Source: Prado023 sp963798745
GTDB taxonomy: Bacteria; Actinomycetota; Actinomycetes; S36-B12; CAIYMF01
Reading direction: 5' to 3'
NCBI GenBank assembly: GCA_963798745.1
Contig: CAWCUF010000003.1
Span: 372,001 to 436,000 of the forward strand
DNA length: 64,000 nucleotides
Positions 50,496 to 58,850 of the stretch are shown in pieces. The translations under genes and the position numbers were made by a program. The notes beneath the pieces were generated by a model. That model worked only from the letters and a program-made list of their open reading frames with translations. It made no database searches and was not told the DNA's origin. Every line of letters starts with the position of its first letter. Position 1 is the first letter of the stretch.

Positions 50496-52256
50496 ATGAC
50501 CGACACGACCGTGGCGGCGCCCCCCGCCCAGGAGCCGGTTGCATCAACGATCCGCGCCCAGGCGGAGCCCTCCGCAGCCGGTCAACTGCCCTGGTGGGGC
50601 TTCACTGCGGCCACGATCGGGCGGCTGTGGCTGGCCCTGGTCACCGGCATGATGCTGATCGCGACCCTGCCCGCGGTGCTCTTGCCCGGGTGGGAGGCCC
50701 ACGTCGTGGTCTCGGGCAGCATGGAGCCACGGATCAACATCGGCGACGTGGTCATCTCCCAGCAGCGCACCGACTACCAGCCCGGCCAGGTGATCGTCTT
50801 CGATGACGCCGACCGCGGGGCGATGACCCATCGCCTGCTGTCGACCGACGGCGACATCCTGACCACCAAGGGCGACGCCAACCCCACCGCGGACAGCAGT
50901 CCAGTGCCACGCGAGGACGTGATCGGGCTGGGGCGGGTGCTGGTGATGTTCGCCGGCTTGCCGTGGGTCTGGTTCCACACGGGCCAATGGACCCCGCTGC
51001 TGGCGTTCCTGCTGTCCCTGCTACTCGCCGCAGCCGCCGTGGCCGCTGACCGCCCAGTGACCGGCCCGAGCACGACCGGCGAACTCCCAAGCGAGATTCC
51101 CGACGTGGAGGCTGACGCGAGCGCCACTGCGACCGCCCCGGTCGATTCGCAAGGACCAGCGCACCCAGACGCCCCACTGGATTCGGACGCCGTGTTGGCT
51201 TCGGACGCCCCGCCGGCGTCGGACGCCATGGCCGACTCGGACAGCCCGAGACCCGCCGACCCGGCCGCAGTCCCGACGGCCGACGACAACCCGGCTCCCT
51301 CGCATCGCCCCCGCACACCCGCCCGGAGCCGAGCTGCCTCGCTGCTCCCGCCCGCCGCCGTCCTCCTGCTGCTCGTGCCGATGACCGACAGCGTCCTGCG
51401 GCCCGCCTCCGCGGCGTTCAGCGCCACTACCACCAACGCCGCCAACACCTGGAAGGCTGCAGTACCCGCCCCGCTGACCTATGCCCACACAGTGCTGGCC
51501 GACAACCCATACATTTACCTGCGCCTCAACGAGGTTCAGCCAGGGAACACCGCGTCCTACCCCGCAGCCAACCTCGGCTCCAACACGCTGGCCCAGAGCT
51601 ACGCCCGCGCTTCGTCAGGCATTCTCCTCGGTTCGATCCGCCTGGAGAGCCCGGCCAGCACCAACATCACTCCCACACCCAACACCAGCGCCGAGTTCCG
51701 GCGTGACGGCGCGTGCATCCTGCCCAACAGCGCCCAACCGGGGCTGACCAACCCCCCGGCCATCACTGTCGAGGCCTGGATCCGCAGCAGCGGCAGCAAC
51801 GGCGGCAAGATCATGGGCTTGGAGAACCAGACGAGCAACACCTCCGTGTCCAGCCAGTACGACCGGCATCTCTACCAGGATGGCGACGGCTACGTGCGCT
51901 TCGGCGTCTGGACGGGCACGACCACCACGGTCAGGTCCGCCACGCCCCTCAACGACGACCAGTGGCACCACGTGATGGGCACCCTGAACGGCCCGAACGG
52001 AACGCTGCGCCTGTACGTCGACGGGGAACTGGCCGGGAGTCGGGCGAACGTCACCGCCGAGAACTTCACCGGCCGCTGGCGCATCGGCTGCGGCAACCTC
52101 AGCGGCTGGACCGGCACCGGCGCCTGGTCAGGTGACGTGCCCGCCGACCTGACCGTCAACCAGACCTTCATCGGCTACATCGACGAGCCCGCGATCTACC
52201 TGTCGGCCCTGACGGCAGCCGACGCCGCCGAGCGCTGGTCGCTGGGCAAGCCCTGA
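50496..52256 (+). CDS. SipW-type signal peptidase fused to substrate-like signal and LamG domain
   Basis: 586 residues in one frame. Residues 1-65: cytoplasmic part and a transmembrane helix. Residues about 66-155: signal peptidase I of the SipW/archaeal type, with nucleophile Ser in VSGSMEP (about 75), His in MTHRLLS (about 112) in place of the bacterial Lys, and KGDANP (Asp about 127). A second membrane segment spans about 163-184. An acidic Pro/Ala/Asp-rich linker follows (about 186-280), then a second signal-like stretch: basic RSRAAS, hydrophobic PPAAVLLLLVPM, and ASAAFSATTTNAANTW. Residues about 330-586 are a LamG/concanavalin-like jellyroll (NDDQWHHVMGTLNGPNGTLRLYVDGELAGS). The motif AFSATTTNAANTW nearly copies that of the upstream camelysin-like protein. 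Start ATG at 50496 with GAGGGG; a GTG two codons earlier is possible. Confidence 0.85.
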   Translation: MTDTTVAAPPAQEPVASTIRAQAEPSAAGQLPWWGFTAATIGRLWLALVTGMMLIATLPAVLLPGWEAHVVVSGSMEPRINIGDVVISQQRTDYQPGQVIVFDDADRGAMTHRLLSTDGDILTTKGDANPTADSSPVPREDVIGLGRVLVMFAGLPWVWFHTGQWTPLLAFLLSLLLAAAAVAADRPVTGPSTTGELPSEIPDVEADASATATAPVDSQGPAHPDAPLDSDAVLASDAPPASDAMADSDSPRPADPAAVPTADDNPAPSHRPRTPARSRAASLLPPAAVLLLLVPMTDSVLRPASAAFSATTTNAANTWKAAVPAPLTYAHTVLADNPYIYLRLNEVQPGNTASYPAANLGSNTLAQSYARASSGILLGSIRLESPASTNITPTPNTSAEFRRDGACILPNSAQPGLTNPPAITVEAWIRSSGSNGGKIMGLENQTSNTSVSSQYDRHLYQDGDGYVRFGVWTGTTTTVRSATPLNDDQWHHVMGTLNGPNGTLRLYVDGELAGSRANVTAENFTGRWRIGCGNLSGWTGTGAWSGDVPADLTVNQTFIGYIDEPAIYLSALTAADAAERWSLGKP

Positions 52257-52516
52257 GCAGAGCCTCGGCCACCCCAACAACGCGAGACACGTGCCGCGTG
52301 GTTCGTGGCGCAATGGGCTCTTTGGGAGCATCCAGTGTGACGTGGCTAACACCCGGTTTCGACTAATGCCACCAGGGGCATGCACTATGAGCAAGCCCGG
52401 AACCGATCAGCGGCACCTGCGCCGCACCACGAGGCCCCCATCGCGGCCGGTGTCACGATCGCACCAGGAACCACGCAGCCGGGCTCCATCCGTCGTCACG
52501 AGGAAGGCCCGCAGCC

Positions 52517-53494
52517 ATGAGTCGTCCTGGCTCCACCGACTGCCCCGACACCCCGAGCACCAGGTCCACCCGCCCCACCAACTCCCTGAGCTCCGCGAGC
52601 CCCGCCCGGCGCGCGGGAGTGCGCACCGCGGTGATGTCCCTGGCATTGCTCACCGCCACCGGTGCGGCCATCGCCGTGCCGCTGGCCACCTCCGAGGTAC
52701 CCGTGGCCCATGCCGCGCAGCCCTCGGCGGACACCGAGTTCGCCGCCGAGCTCGACCCGCTGGTCCTGGCCGAGCGCCAGGCCGCCGCCGACAAGCGCTC
52801 GTCGCGCTCGGCGAGCCGTGGGGCACTTCCGGACCCCAACCCGGAGCCGCCGGCCGACCCCGAGCCTGAGGTCGTGGGCAGCCGGTACACCACGGCCGGG
52901 GTGAACGTGCGCTCGAAGCCCACCACGGATTCCAAGATCGTCACCGTGCTCGACCGCGGCGACAAGGTGCGCATCACCGACGCCAAGGACGACGGCTGGC
53001 GACAGATCGTCCGCAAGGACGAGACCTACTGGATCAATGCCGATTTCCTGGCCAAGTCCAAGCCCAAGCCGCTGCCCAAGCCCAAACCCGCCAGCACCTC
53101 CGGGGGCGGCAACTCCGGCGGCTCCGGCGGGGGGATCTCCGGTTCTGCGTGCTCCAGCGGGTCCGGCGTGGAGTCCGGCCTGCAGGCCAACACCATCAAG
53201 GTGCACCGGGCCGTCTGTGCCCGCTTCCCGCAGGTGTCGGCCTACGGCGGGACCCGGGGCGGGGGCGGCAACCACGGATCGGGCCGCGCCCTGGACATCA
53301 TGATCAGCGGGGGGACGGGCTGGGACGTCGCCAACTACGTGCGGTCCAACGCCTCGAGCCTGGGCGTCACCGAGGTGATCTACGCACAGAAGATCTGGAC
53401 CACGCAGCGCGCTGGCGAGGGCTGGCGCGGGATGTCGGACCGCGGTTCGACCACGGCCAACCACTACGACCACGTGCACGTGTCGGTGCGCTGA
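52517..53494 (+). CDS. Secreted SH3b protein with M15-like peptidoglycan peptidase domain
   Basis: 325 residues. N-terminal export signal (AVMSLALLTATGAAIAVPLA, about 38-58), ending near VAHAAQ. An SH3b domain at about 115-185 (SRYTTAGVNVRSKPTTDSKIVTVLDRGDKVRIT). A Lys/Pro and Gly/Ser linker. The C-terminal domain (about 215-325) has VSAYGGTRGGGGNHGSGRALDIMI and a final NHYDHVHVSV, a His...Asp and HxH pattern as in M15/VanY-like metallopeptidases. Probably a wall-acting carboxypeptidase or endopeptidase outside the membrane. ATG at 52517 with GAGGAAGG about 10 nt upstream. The 260-bp upstream region contains no gene. Confidence 0.85.
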   Translation: MSRPGSTDCPDTPSTRSTRPTNSLSSASPARRAGVRTAVMSLALLTATGAAIAVPLATSEVPVAHAAQPSADTEFAAELDPLVLAERQAAADKRSSRSASRGALPDPNPEPPADPEPEVVGSRYTTAGVNVRSKPTTDSKIVTVLDRGDKVRITDAKDDGWRQIVRKDETYWINADFLAKSKPKPLPKPKPASTSGGGNSGGSGGGISGSACSSGSGVESGLQANTIKVHRAVCARFPQVSAYGGTRGGGGNHGSGRALDIMISGGTGWDVANYVRSNASSLGVTEVIYAQKIWTTQRAGEGWRGMSDRGSTTANHYDHVHVSVR

Positions 53495-53497
53495 GCC

Positions 53498-54238
53498 ATG
53501 CGCCTGCTGGTCACCGGCCTGGGCGGGACGGTCGCCCCGCGGTTCGCCGAGGTGGCGCGCTCCGCTGGGCACGAGGTCGTGGCCTGGCAGCGCGAGCGGG
53601 TCTCCCCCGACGACCGCTCCGCCTGCGACGCATTTCTCGACTCGGTCGCGCCCGACGCGGTGCTGCACCTGGCCTTCGGCGACCCGGCCTGGGCTGGGCA
53701 ACTGGCCGGGCACTGCGCCCGACACGGGCGGCCGTTCCTGTTCACGTCCACGACCATGGTCTTCGCACCGCAGCCGGACGGCCCGTACACGATCGAATCA
53801 CCCCGCACGGCCACCGACGACTACGGGGCCTACAAGATCCGCTGCGAGGACGCGATCTGGGCAGCCAATCCGGATGCGATGATCACCCGCCTGGGCTACC
53901 AGATCGATCCCGGCGCACAGGGCAACAACCTGGTGGCGCACGTGGACGCCGAGGCGCGGCGCACGGGGGTCGTGCGGGCCAGCGAGCGGTGGATCCCCGC
54001 CTGCGCGTTCCTCGACGACACCGCGGCTGCGCTGCTGTCGCTGGTGGGCGACCCGCAGGCCGGCCTGCACCACCTGGACGCCAACGCCCGCACCGCCTGG
54101 ACCTACGCGCAGATCGTGGGCGGCCTGGCCCGCCGGTTGGAGCGGGACTGGTCGATCGTGGTGACGGCAGACCCGCAGCACGACCAGCGCATGATCGACT
54201 CACCGCGGATCGCCGGCCTGGACACCCGCCTGCCCTGA
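53498..54238 (+). CDS. NAD(P)-dependent sugar-nucleotide reductase/epimerase-like SDR (RmlD-like)
   Basis: 246 residues, extended short-chain dehydrogenase fold. The NAD-binding start is LLVTGLGGTVAPRFAEVA, followed by AVLHLAFGDP, FTSTTMVFAPQ and the YGAYKIRCE (YxxxK) catalytic pair. Similar to dTDP-4-dehydrorhamnose reductases (RmlD) and NAD-dependent epimerases; the substrate is unknown. It starts 3 nt after the SH3b-protein stop and may be cotranscribed with it. Confidence 0.8.
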   Translation: MRLLVTGLGGTVAPRFAEVARSAGHEVVAWQRERVSPDDRSACDAFLDSVAPDAVLHLAFGDPAWAGQLAGHCARHGRPFLFTSTTMVFAPQPDGPYTIESPRTATDDYGAYKIRCEDAIWAANPDAMITRLGYQIDPGAQGNNLVAHVDAEARRTGVVRASERWIPACAFLDDTAAALLSLVGDPQAGLHHLDANARTAWTYAQIVGGLARRLERDWSIVVTADPQHDQRMIDSPRIAGLDTRLP

Positions 54239-54317
54239 GCCGGCTGGCCCGGACACCCGCCTGCCTGAACCCACTGGTCCGGACACCCACCTGTCAGGCA
54301 CGCGGGCGCGCACCGGG

Positions 54318-54323
54318 CAGGAT
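54318..54323 (+). promoter_or_regulatory. -10 hexamer CAGGAT, leaderless yaaA start
   Basis: CAGGAT, GAGCCT (6 nt), then GTG at 54330. GAGCC is a poor ribosome-binding site. Confidence 0.4.
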
Positions 54324-54329
54324 GAGCCT

Positions 54330-55112
54330 GTGCTCACCCTCCTGCCGCCCAGCGAGGGCAAGACCACCCCGACCAGCGGCCCTGGCCTGGACCTCTCGGC
54401 GCTGGCGCTTCCTGGACTCATCCCAGCCAGGCGGGCCGTCCTCGCGGCCCTGACCAACCTGTGCCGCACCGATCCCGATGGCGCGCTGGGTGTGCTGGGC
54501 CTCAGCCCGCGGCAGGCCGATGCGGTGCTGGGCAATCGGCACCTGAACAGCGCACCCACCGCGCCTGCGTGGGCGGTCTACACCGGTGTGCTGTTCGCCG
54601 CCCTCGACCTGGCCGGCAGCGATCCTGAGACCCGGGAGCGGCTCGAGCGCGGCGTCCTGGTCTGGTCCGGGCTGTGGGGCGCCGTGGGCCTGGGCGACCC
54701 CATCCCCGCCTACCGGCTCTCCGGGGCCGTCACGCTGCCCGGTCCTGGTCGCCTGGCCTCCTTCTGGCGAGGGCCACTGCGCGCGACGATGGCGGATCGC
54801 GGCGCGGACCAGGTGATCCTCGACCTGCGCTCCAGCACCTACGCCACCAGTTGGGCGGCACCACCCGAGCGCACAGTGGCCGTGCGCGTGATCCACCAGC
54901 AGGGCGACACCCGCACGGTCGCCAGCCACTTCAACAAGGCGACCAAGGGCCGGCTGCTCCGGGCCCTGGCCACGGCCCCCGGGGAGCCGAGCACGTCCGA
55001 CGAGTTGGTGGATGCCATCCGAGCAGTCGGCTTCCACGCTGAACCGGTCGCCCCTACCGCGGCGACCGCCCGTCGGGGCACCCTGGTCGACGTGGTCGTG
55101 GATCATCTCTAA
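54330..55112 (+). CDS. yaaA: YaaA-family peroxide stress protein
   Basis: 260 residues. LTLLPPSEGKT at the N-terminus is the family signature, followed by RAVLAALTNL, AWAVYTGVLFAALDL, VLVWSGLWGAVGLGDPIPAYRLS and VILDLRSSTYATSW, then HFNKATKGRLLRAL. YaaA proteins bind DNA and limit intracellular iron under peroxide stress in E. coli; the role in actinobacteria is not established. Single gene, start GTG at 54330. Confidence 0.9.
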   Translation: MLTLLPPSEGKTTPTSGPGLDLSALALPGLIPARRAVLAALTNLCRTDPDGALGVLGLSPRQADAVLGNRHLNSAPTAPAWAVYTGVLFAALDLAGSDPETRERLERGVLVWSGLWGAVGLGDPIPAYRLSGAVTLPGPGRLASFWRGPLRATMADRGADQVILDLRSSTYATSWAAPPERTVAVRVIHQQGDTRTVASHFNKATKGRLLRALATAPGEPSTSDELVDAIRAVGFHAEPVAPTAATARRGTLVDVVVDHL

Positions 55113-55185
55113 CTTCGGGCGCGAAGCGCCGACTTCTGGTCGATAGACAGCTCTGCGGGACTAGCACGGGCGCCAAGTGCGCTCC

Positions 55186-55283
55186 GTGTGGTTGAAAGAA
55201 GCCGGGCGCCCCCTGCTTTTTCCACCACACCGAGCGCGTTGAAACCCGGACCACGCTGCGCGGTGGGGCCTTTCCACCACAAC
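55186..55283. repeat. Short repeats around TTTCCACCACA in the intergenic region
   Basis: GTGTGGTTGAAAGAAG (55186-55201) and CTTTTTCCACCACAC (55216-55230) form an imperfect inverted pair. A direct copy, CCTTTCCACCACAAC, lies at 55269-55283. The 330-bp gap between yaaA and the HAD gene (55113-55442) otherwise shows no gene. Confidence 0.55.
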
Positions 55284-55442
55284 TCGGCGGTTGGGGCCCG
55301 GGCGAGTCGTCTCACCCGTACCGCGGCCTGCCGCCGCCATGGAGTGTGCAGCCGAGCGGCCCGAGAGGGCGGGAGCGCATCCGCGGCACCGACCTGCCAG
55401 AGTGGTCCCCGCAACCAGCCCGAGACTTCCCAGGAGGAACCC

Positions 55443-56084
55443 ATGGCCGAGCCGACCATCCGGGCCGTGATCTTCGACCAGGACGGGACGCTGATCAACA
55501 CGTTCATCCCGGCCCTGCACGCGTACTCGGTGGCCACCGGCCGCACGATCACGCTGGCCGAGCTCGAACCGGTGGCCCACCTCGGCGCGGCTCGCAACCT
55601 GCTCAGCGCGCTGCTCGGCCGGGAGGCCACGGACTCCGACAACGATGTCTTCCACGACGCGCTTGCCGAGGAGATCAAGGCGATCGAGCCCTACCCGGGC
55701 ATCGTGGACACGCTGGCCCAGTTGCGCGACGCGGGCATCGGCACCGCGCTGGCCACCAACTCCGATGGGCGTTCGGCGCAGATCGTGCTGGGTTCCCACG
55801 GGCTCGACGCCCTGTTCGACGTCATCATCACGGTCAACCGCGTCAGCGCGCCCAAGCCCGACCCGGAGATGATCGAGGTGGCGCTCGCGCGCCTGCGCGT
55901 ACCTGCCGAGCAGGTCGCGTTCGTCGGCGACAGCCGGGCCGACATGAAGGCGGCGCGCGCGGCCGGCATCCTGGCCGTCGCCGCCGGCTGGGGTCACCAG
56001 ACCCCGGGAATCCCCGATGACGAGCTCGACCTACGGGCCGAGACCCCAGCAGACGTGGCCCGTCTGGTCCTCGGCGAGGCCTGA
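55443..56084 (+). CDS. HAD-superfamily phosphatase (phosphoglycolate phosphatase-like)
   Basis: 213 residues. Motif I AVIFDQDGTLINTF (nucleophile Asp, acid Asp), motif II LATNSDGRS, motif III in APKPDPEMIEVAL, motif IV VGDSRADMKAARAAG. The cap domain is the helical C1 type, as in Gph and beta-phosphoglucomutase families. The substrate is not decidable. ATG at 55443 with AGGAGG upstream at about 55432. It is convergent with the helicase gene, 11 bp between stops. Confidence 0.88.
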   Translation: MAEPTIRAVIFDQDGTLINTFIPALHAYSVATGRTITLAELEPVAHLGAARNLLSALLGREATDSDNDVFHDALAEEIKAIEPYPGIVDTLAQLRDAGIGTALATNSDGRSAQIVLGSHGLDALFDVIITVNRVSAPKPDPEMIEVALARLRVPAEQVAFVGDSRADMKAARAAGILAVAAGWGHQTPGIPDDELDLRAETPADVARLVLGEA

Positions 56085-56095
56085 AGGGCCTCGGC

Positions 56096-58690
56096 TCACA
56101 GGCAGTCCACGCCGGTGACCCGAACGACGGCAACCCCTTCGGCGTCACTGGCGCCGAGGTCGACCTCGGCGCTGATCCCCCAGTCGTGGTCGCCAGCCGG
56201 ATCGTCGAACACCTGGCGGACCACCCATCGACCGGGCTGCGCCTCGATCTGGAGCAGCAGTGGCCCACGAGCGCCCGGGCCGGTGCCCACCTCGTCGTGG
56301 GTGGCGTAGTAGTCGGCCATCGCGCCAGCCCATCGTTCGGCGTCCCAGCCCGACTCGGCGTCCAACGCACCGAGGTCCTCCCAACGGCGCAGGGCCGCGA
56401 GCTCCACGCGCCGGAACAGGGCGTTGCGCACCAGCACCCGGAAGGCGCGCGCATTGGCCGTGACCGGCGGCGGACCGGTGGGCGCGAGCTGGTCGCGCAC
56501 GGGCCGGGCGTCCTCGGGATGCAGCAGCTTCTCCCACTCGTCGAGCAGGCTGGAGTCGACCTGGCGCACCAGCTCGCCGAGCCAGGCGGTCAGGTCCTCG
56601 AGCTCCTCGGTGCGGGCGTCCTCGGGCACCGTGCGCCGCAGCGCCTTGTACGCATCGGCCAGGTAGCGCAGCACCAGCCCCTCGGAGGCGGCCAGCCGGT
56701 GGTAGCCGATGTACTCCACGAACGTCATCGCCAGCTCGTGCAGTTCCCGCGCCACCGACTTCGGGCGCAGTGGGTACTCGGTGACCCATGGATGACCCTC
56801 GGCGTAGATGTCGTAGGCGGCCTCGAGCAGGTCGGCCAGCGGCTTGGCCCAGGTGACCTCCTCGAGGAGTTCCATGCGCTCCTCGTACTCGATCCCTTCG
56901 GCCTTCATGGCGGCCACGGCCTCCCCGCGGGCCCGGTGCTGCTGGGCGAACAGGACCTGACGGGGGTCCTCGAGGGTGGCTTCGAGCACGGAGAGCACGT
57001 CGACGGCGTACGTCTCGGACTCGCGGTCGAGCAGTTCGATCGCGGCCAGCGCGAACGTGGACAGCGGCTGGTTGAGGGCGAAGTCGACCTGCAGCTCGTC
57101 GACGATCCGCATGGTGCGGCCCTGCGCGTCGGGCGGGTCGAGCAACTCCAGGACGCCCGCGGCCACCAGCGAGTCGCGGATGGCAGCGGAGCGCTCGACG
57201 AGTCGCTCGCGGGTCTCGGCGTCCTCGTCGTTGTCGGCCAGCAGGTGGGCCATCGCGGCGGTGGCATCGGCTCGGTGCGCGACGTTGAGAAGCATCGCGT
57301 GGGTGACGTCGAACCGGGAGCGCAACGGCTCGGGCTCGGCGGAGACGAGTCGCTCGAACGTGGCCTGGCTCCAGGTCGGCACCCCCTCGGTGGGCTTCTT
57401 GCGGACCACGCGGCGACGCTTCTTCGGGTCATCGCCGGCCTTGGCCAGCAGGCGCTCGTTCTCGACCTCGTGCTCAGGGGCCTGCACCACCACGGTGCCC
57501 TGGGTGTCGTACCCGGCCCGGCCGGCGCGCCCGGCGATCTGGTGGAACTCCCGGGCCCGCAGCAGCCGCATCCGCCGGCCGTCGTACTTGCTCAACGAGG
57601 TGATCAGCACGGTGCGGATCGGGACGTTGATGCCCACCCCGAGCGTGTCGGTGCCGCAGACCACCTTCAGCCGACCGGCCCGGGTCAGCTGCTCGACGAG
57701 GCGTCGGTAGCGCGGCAGCATGCCCGCGTGGTGCACGCCGACCCCATGGCGCACGAGCCGGCTGAGCGTGCGGCCGAATCCGGCGGTGAACCGGAAGTCG
57801 CCTATGGCCGCGGCGATCAGGTCCTTCTCGGCGCGGGTGCACATGTTCAGGCTCATCAGCGCCTGCGCGCGCTCCAGGGCTGCGGCCTGGGTGGGGTGCA
57901 CCACGTAGATGGGCGCGCGATCGTCGGCGAGCAGGTTCTCGATGGTCTCGTGGATCGGGGTCATCGCGAACTCGAACTCCAGCGGCACCGGGCGGACCCC
58001 GCCCGCGACGATCGCCGCCGGTAGGTCGGTGCGGCGGACCAGGTCGTCGCGGATTCGGCGCGTGTCGCCGAGCGTGGCGGACATGAGCAGGAACTGGACA
58101 CCGGTGAGCTCGATGAGCGGGACCTGCCAGGCCCAGCCGCGGTCCCGGTCGGCGTAGTAGTGGAACTCGTCCATGACGACCACGCCCACGTCCGCGGCCG
58201 AACCCTCGCGCAGGGCGAGGTTGGCCAGGATCTCGGCGGTCGCGCAGATGATGGGAGCCTGCGGGTTGACGGCGGCGTCCCCGGTGATCATGCCGACCCG
58301 ATCCGGGCCGAACAGGTCGCACAGGTCGAAGAACTTCTCCGAGACCAGCGCCTTGATCGGCGCCGTGTAGTAGCTGCGCCGGCCCTGGGCCAGGGCGAGG
58401 AACATCGCGCCGACGGCCACCAGGCTCTTGCCCGACCCGGTCGGGGTGCCCAGGATCACGTGCGACCCGGAGGCGAACTCCAGCAGCGCGTCCTCCTGGG
58501 CGGGATAGAGCGGGTAACCGCTGGCCGCGGCCCAGGTGGCGTACTCATCGAGCAGTTCCTCGGGGCCCCTCGGCCCGGGGTCACGAGCCTCGGTGCCCGG
58601 CTCGAGTGCCGGCTCGGGGCCGACCGACAGCAGGTGGCGCAGTGCGGGCAACGGCGGCGGATCCGCGGGGATGGCCCCGGCGTCGGTCAT
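56096..58690 (-). CDS. Ski2-like DEAD/DEAH-box RNA helicase with DUF3516 C-terminus
   Basis: About 864 residues. SF2 motifs: Q-like YPAQEDALLEF, Walker A LGTPTGSGKS, APIKALVSEKFFDL (Ia), VVMDEFHYYADRDRG (II, DEFH), LMSATLGD (III), VCGTDTLGVGINVPIRTVLITSL (V) and FHQIAGRAGRAGYDTQG (VI). The long C-terminal part, from about residue 480, matches DUF3516, common in actinobacteria. Probably an ATP-dependent RNA helicase involved in RNA decay or ribosome metabolism; the partner is unknown. Start ATG at 58690; an in-frame GTG two codons upstream is possible. Confidence 0.9.
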   Translation of the reverse strand: MTDAGAIPADPPPLPALRHLLSVGPEPALEPGTEARDPGPRGPEELLDEYATWAAASGYPLYPAQEDALLEFASGSHVILGTPTGSGKSLVAVGAMFLALAQGRRSYYTAPIKALVSEKFFDLCDLFGPDRVGMITGDAAVNPQAPIICATAEILANLALREGSAADVGVVVMDEFHYYADRDRGWAWQVPLIELTGVQFLLMSATLGDTRRIRDDLVRRTDLPAAIVAGGVRPVPLEFEFAMTPIHETIENLLADDRAPIYVVHPTQAAALERAQALMSLNMCTRAEKDLIAAAIGDFRFTAGFGRTLSRLVRHGVGVHHAGMLPRYRRLVEQLTRAGRLKVVCGTDTLGVGINVPIRTVLITSLSKYDGRRMRLLRAREFHQIAGRAGRAGYDTQGTVVVQAPEHEVENERLLAKAGDDPKKRRRVVRKKPTEGVPTWSQATFERLVSAEPEPLRSRFDVTHAMLLNVAHRADATAAMAHLLADNDEDAETRERLVERSAAIRDSLVAAGVLELLDPPDAQGRTMRIVDELQVDFALNQPLSTFALAAIELLDRESETYAVDVLSVLEATLEDPRQVLFAQQHRARGEAVAAMKAEGIEYEERMELLEEVTWAKPLADLLEAAYDIYAEGHPWVTEYPLRPKSVARELHELAMTFVEYIGYHRLAASEGLVLRYLADAYKALRRTVPEDARTEELEDLTAWLGELVRQVDSSLLDEWEKLLHPEDARPVRDQLAPTGPPPVTANARAFRVLVRNALFRRVELAALRRWEDLGALDAESGWDAERWAGAMADYYATHDEVGTGPGARGPLLLQIEAQPGRWVVRQVFDDPAGDHDWGISAEVDLGASDAEGVAVVRVTGVDCL

Positions 58691-58850
58691 GGGCACGACG
58701 ATCCCACGACGTGGCGCCGATCGCGGAATCCCGGGCGACGCAGCGGCAGGTCGCCGCTAGGCTCACACACTGATCCGCGGACCAGAACCGGGACTGAGCC
58801 TCCGCGCGGTTTGGGGACCGACCTCGGCAACCAGAAGAGGATGTTGCGCC

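Noticed and set aside
52257..52516. Possible c-di-AMP (ydaO) riboswitch before the SH3b wall protein gene
   Set aside because: Such riboswitches precede many actinobacterial wall hydrolase genes, but I could not find the conserved core sequences here.
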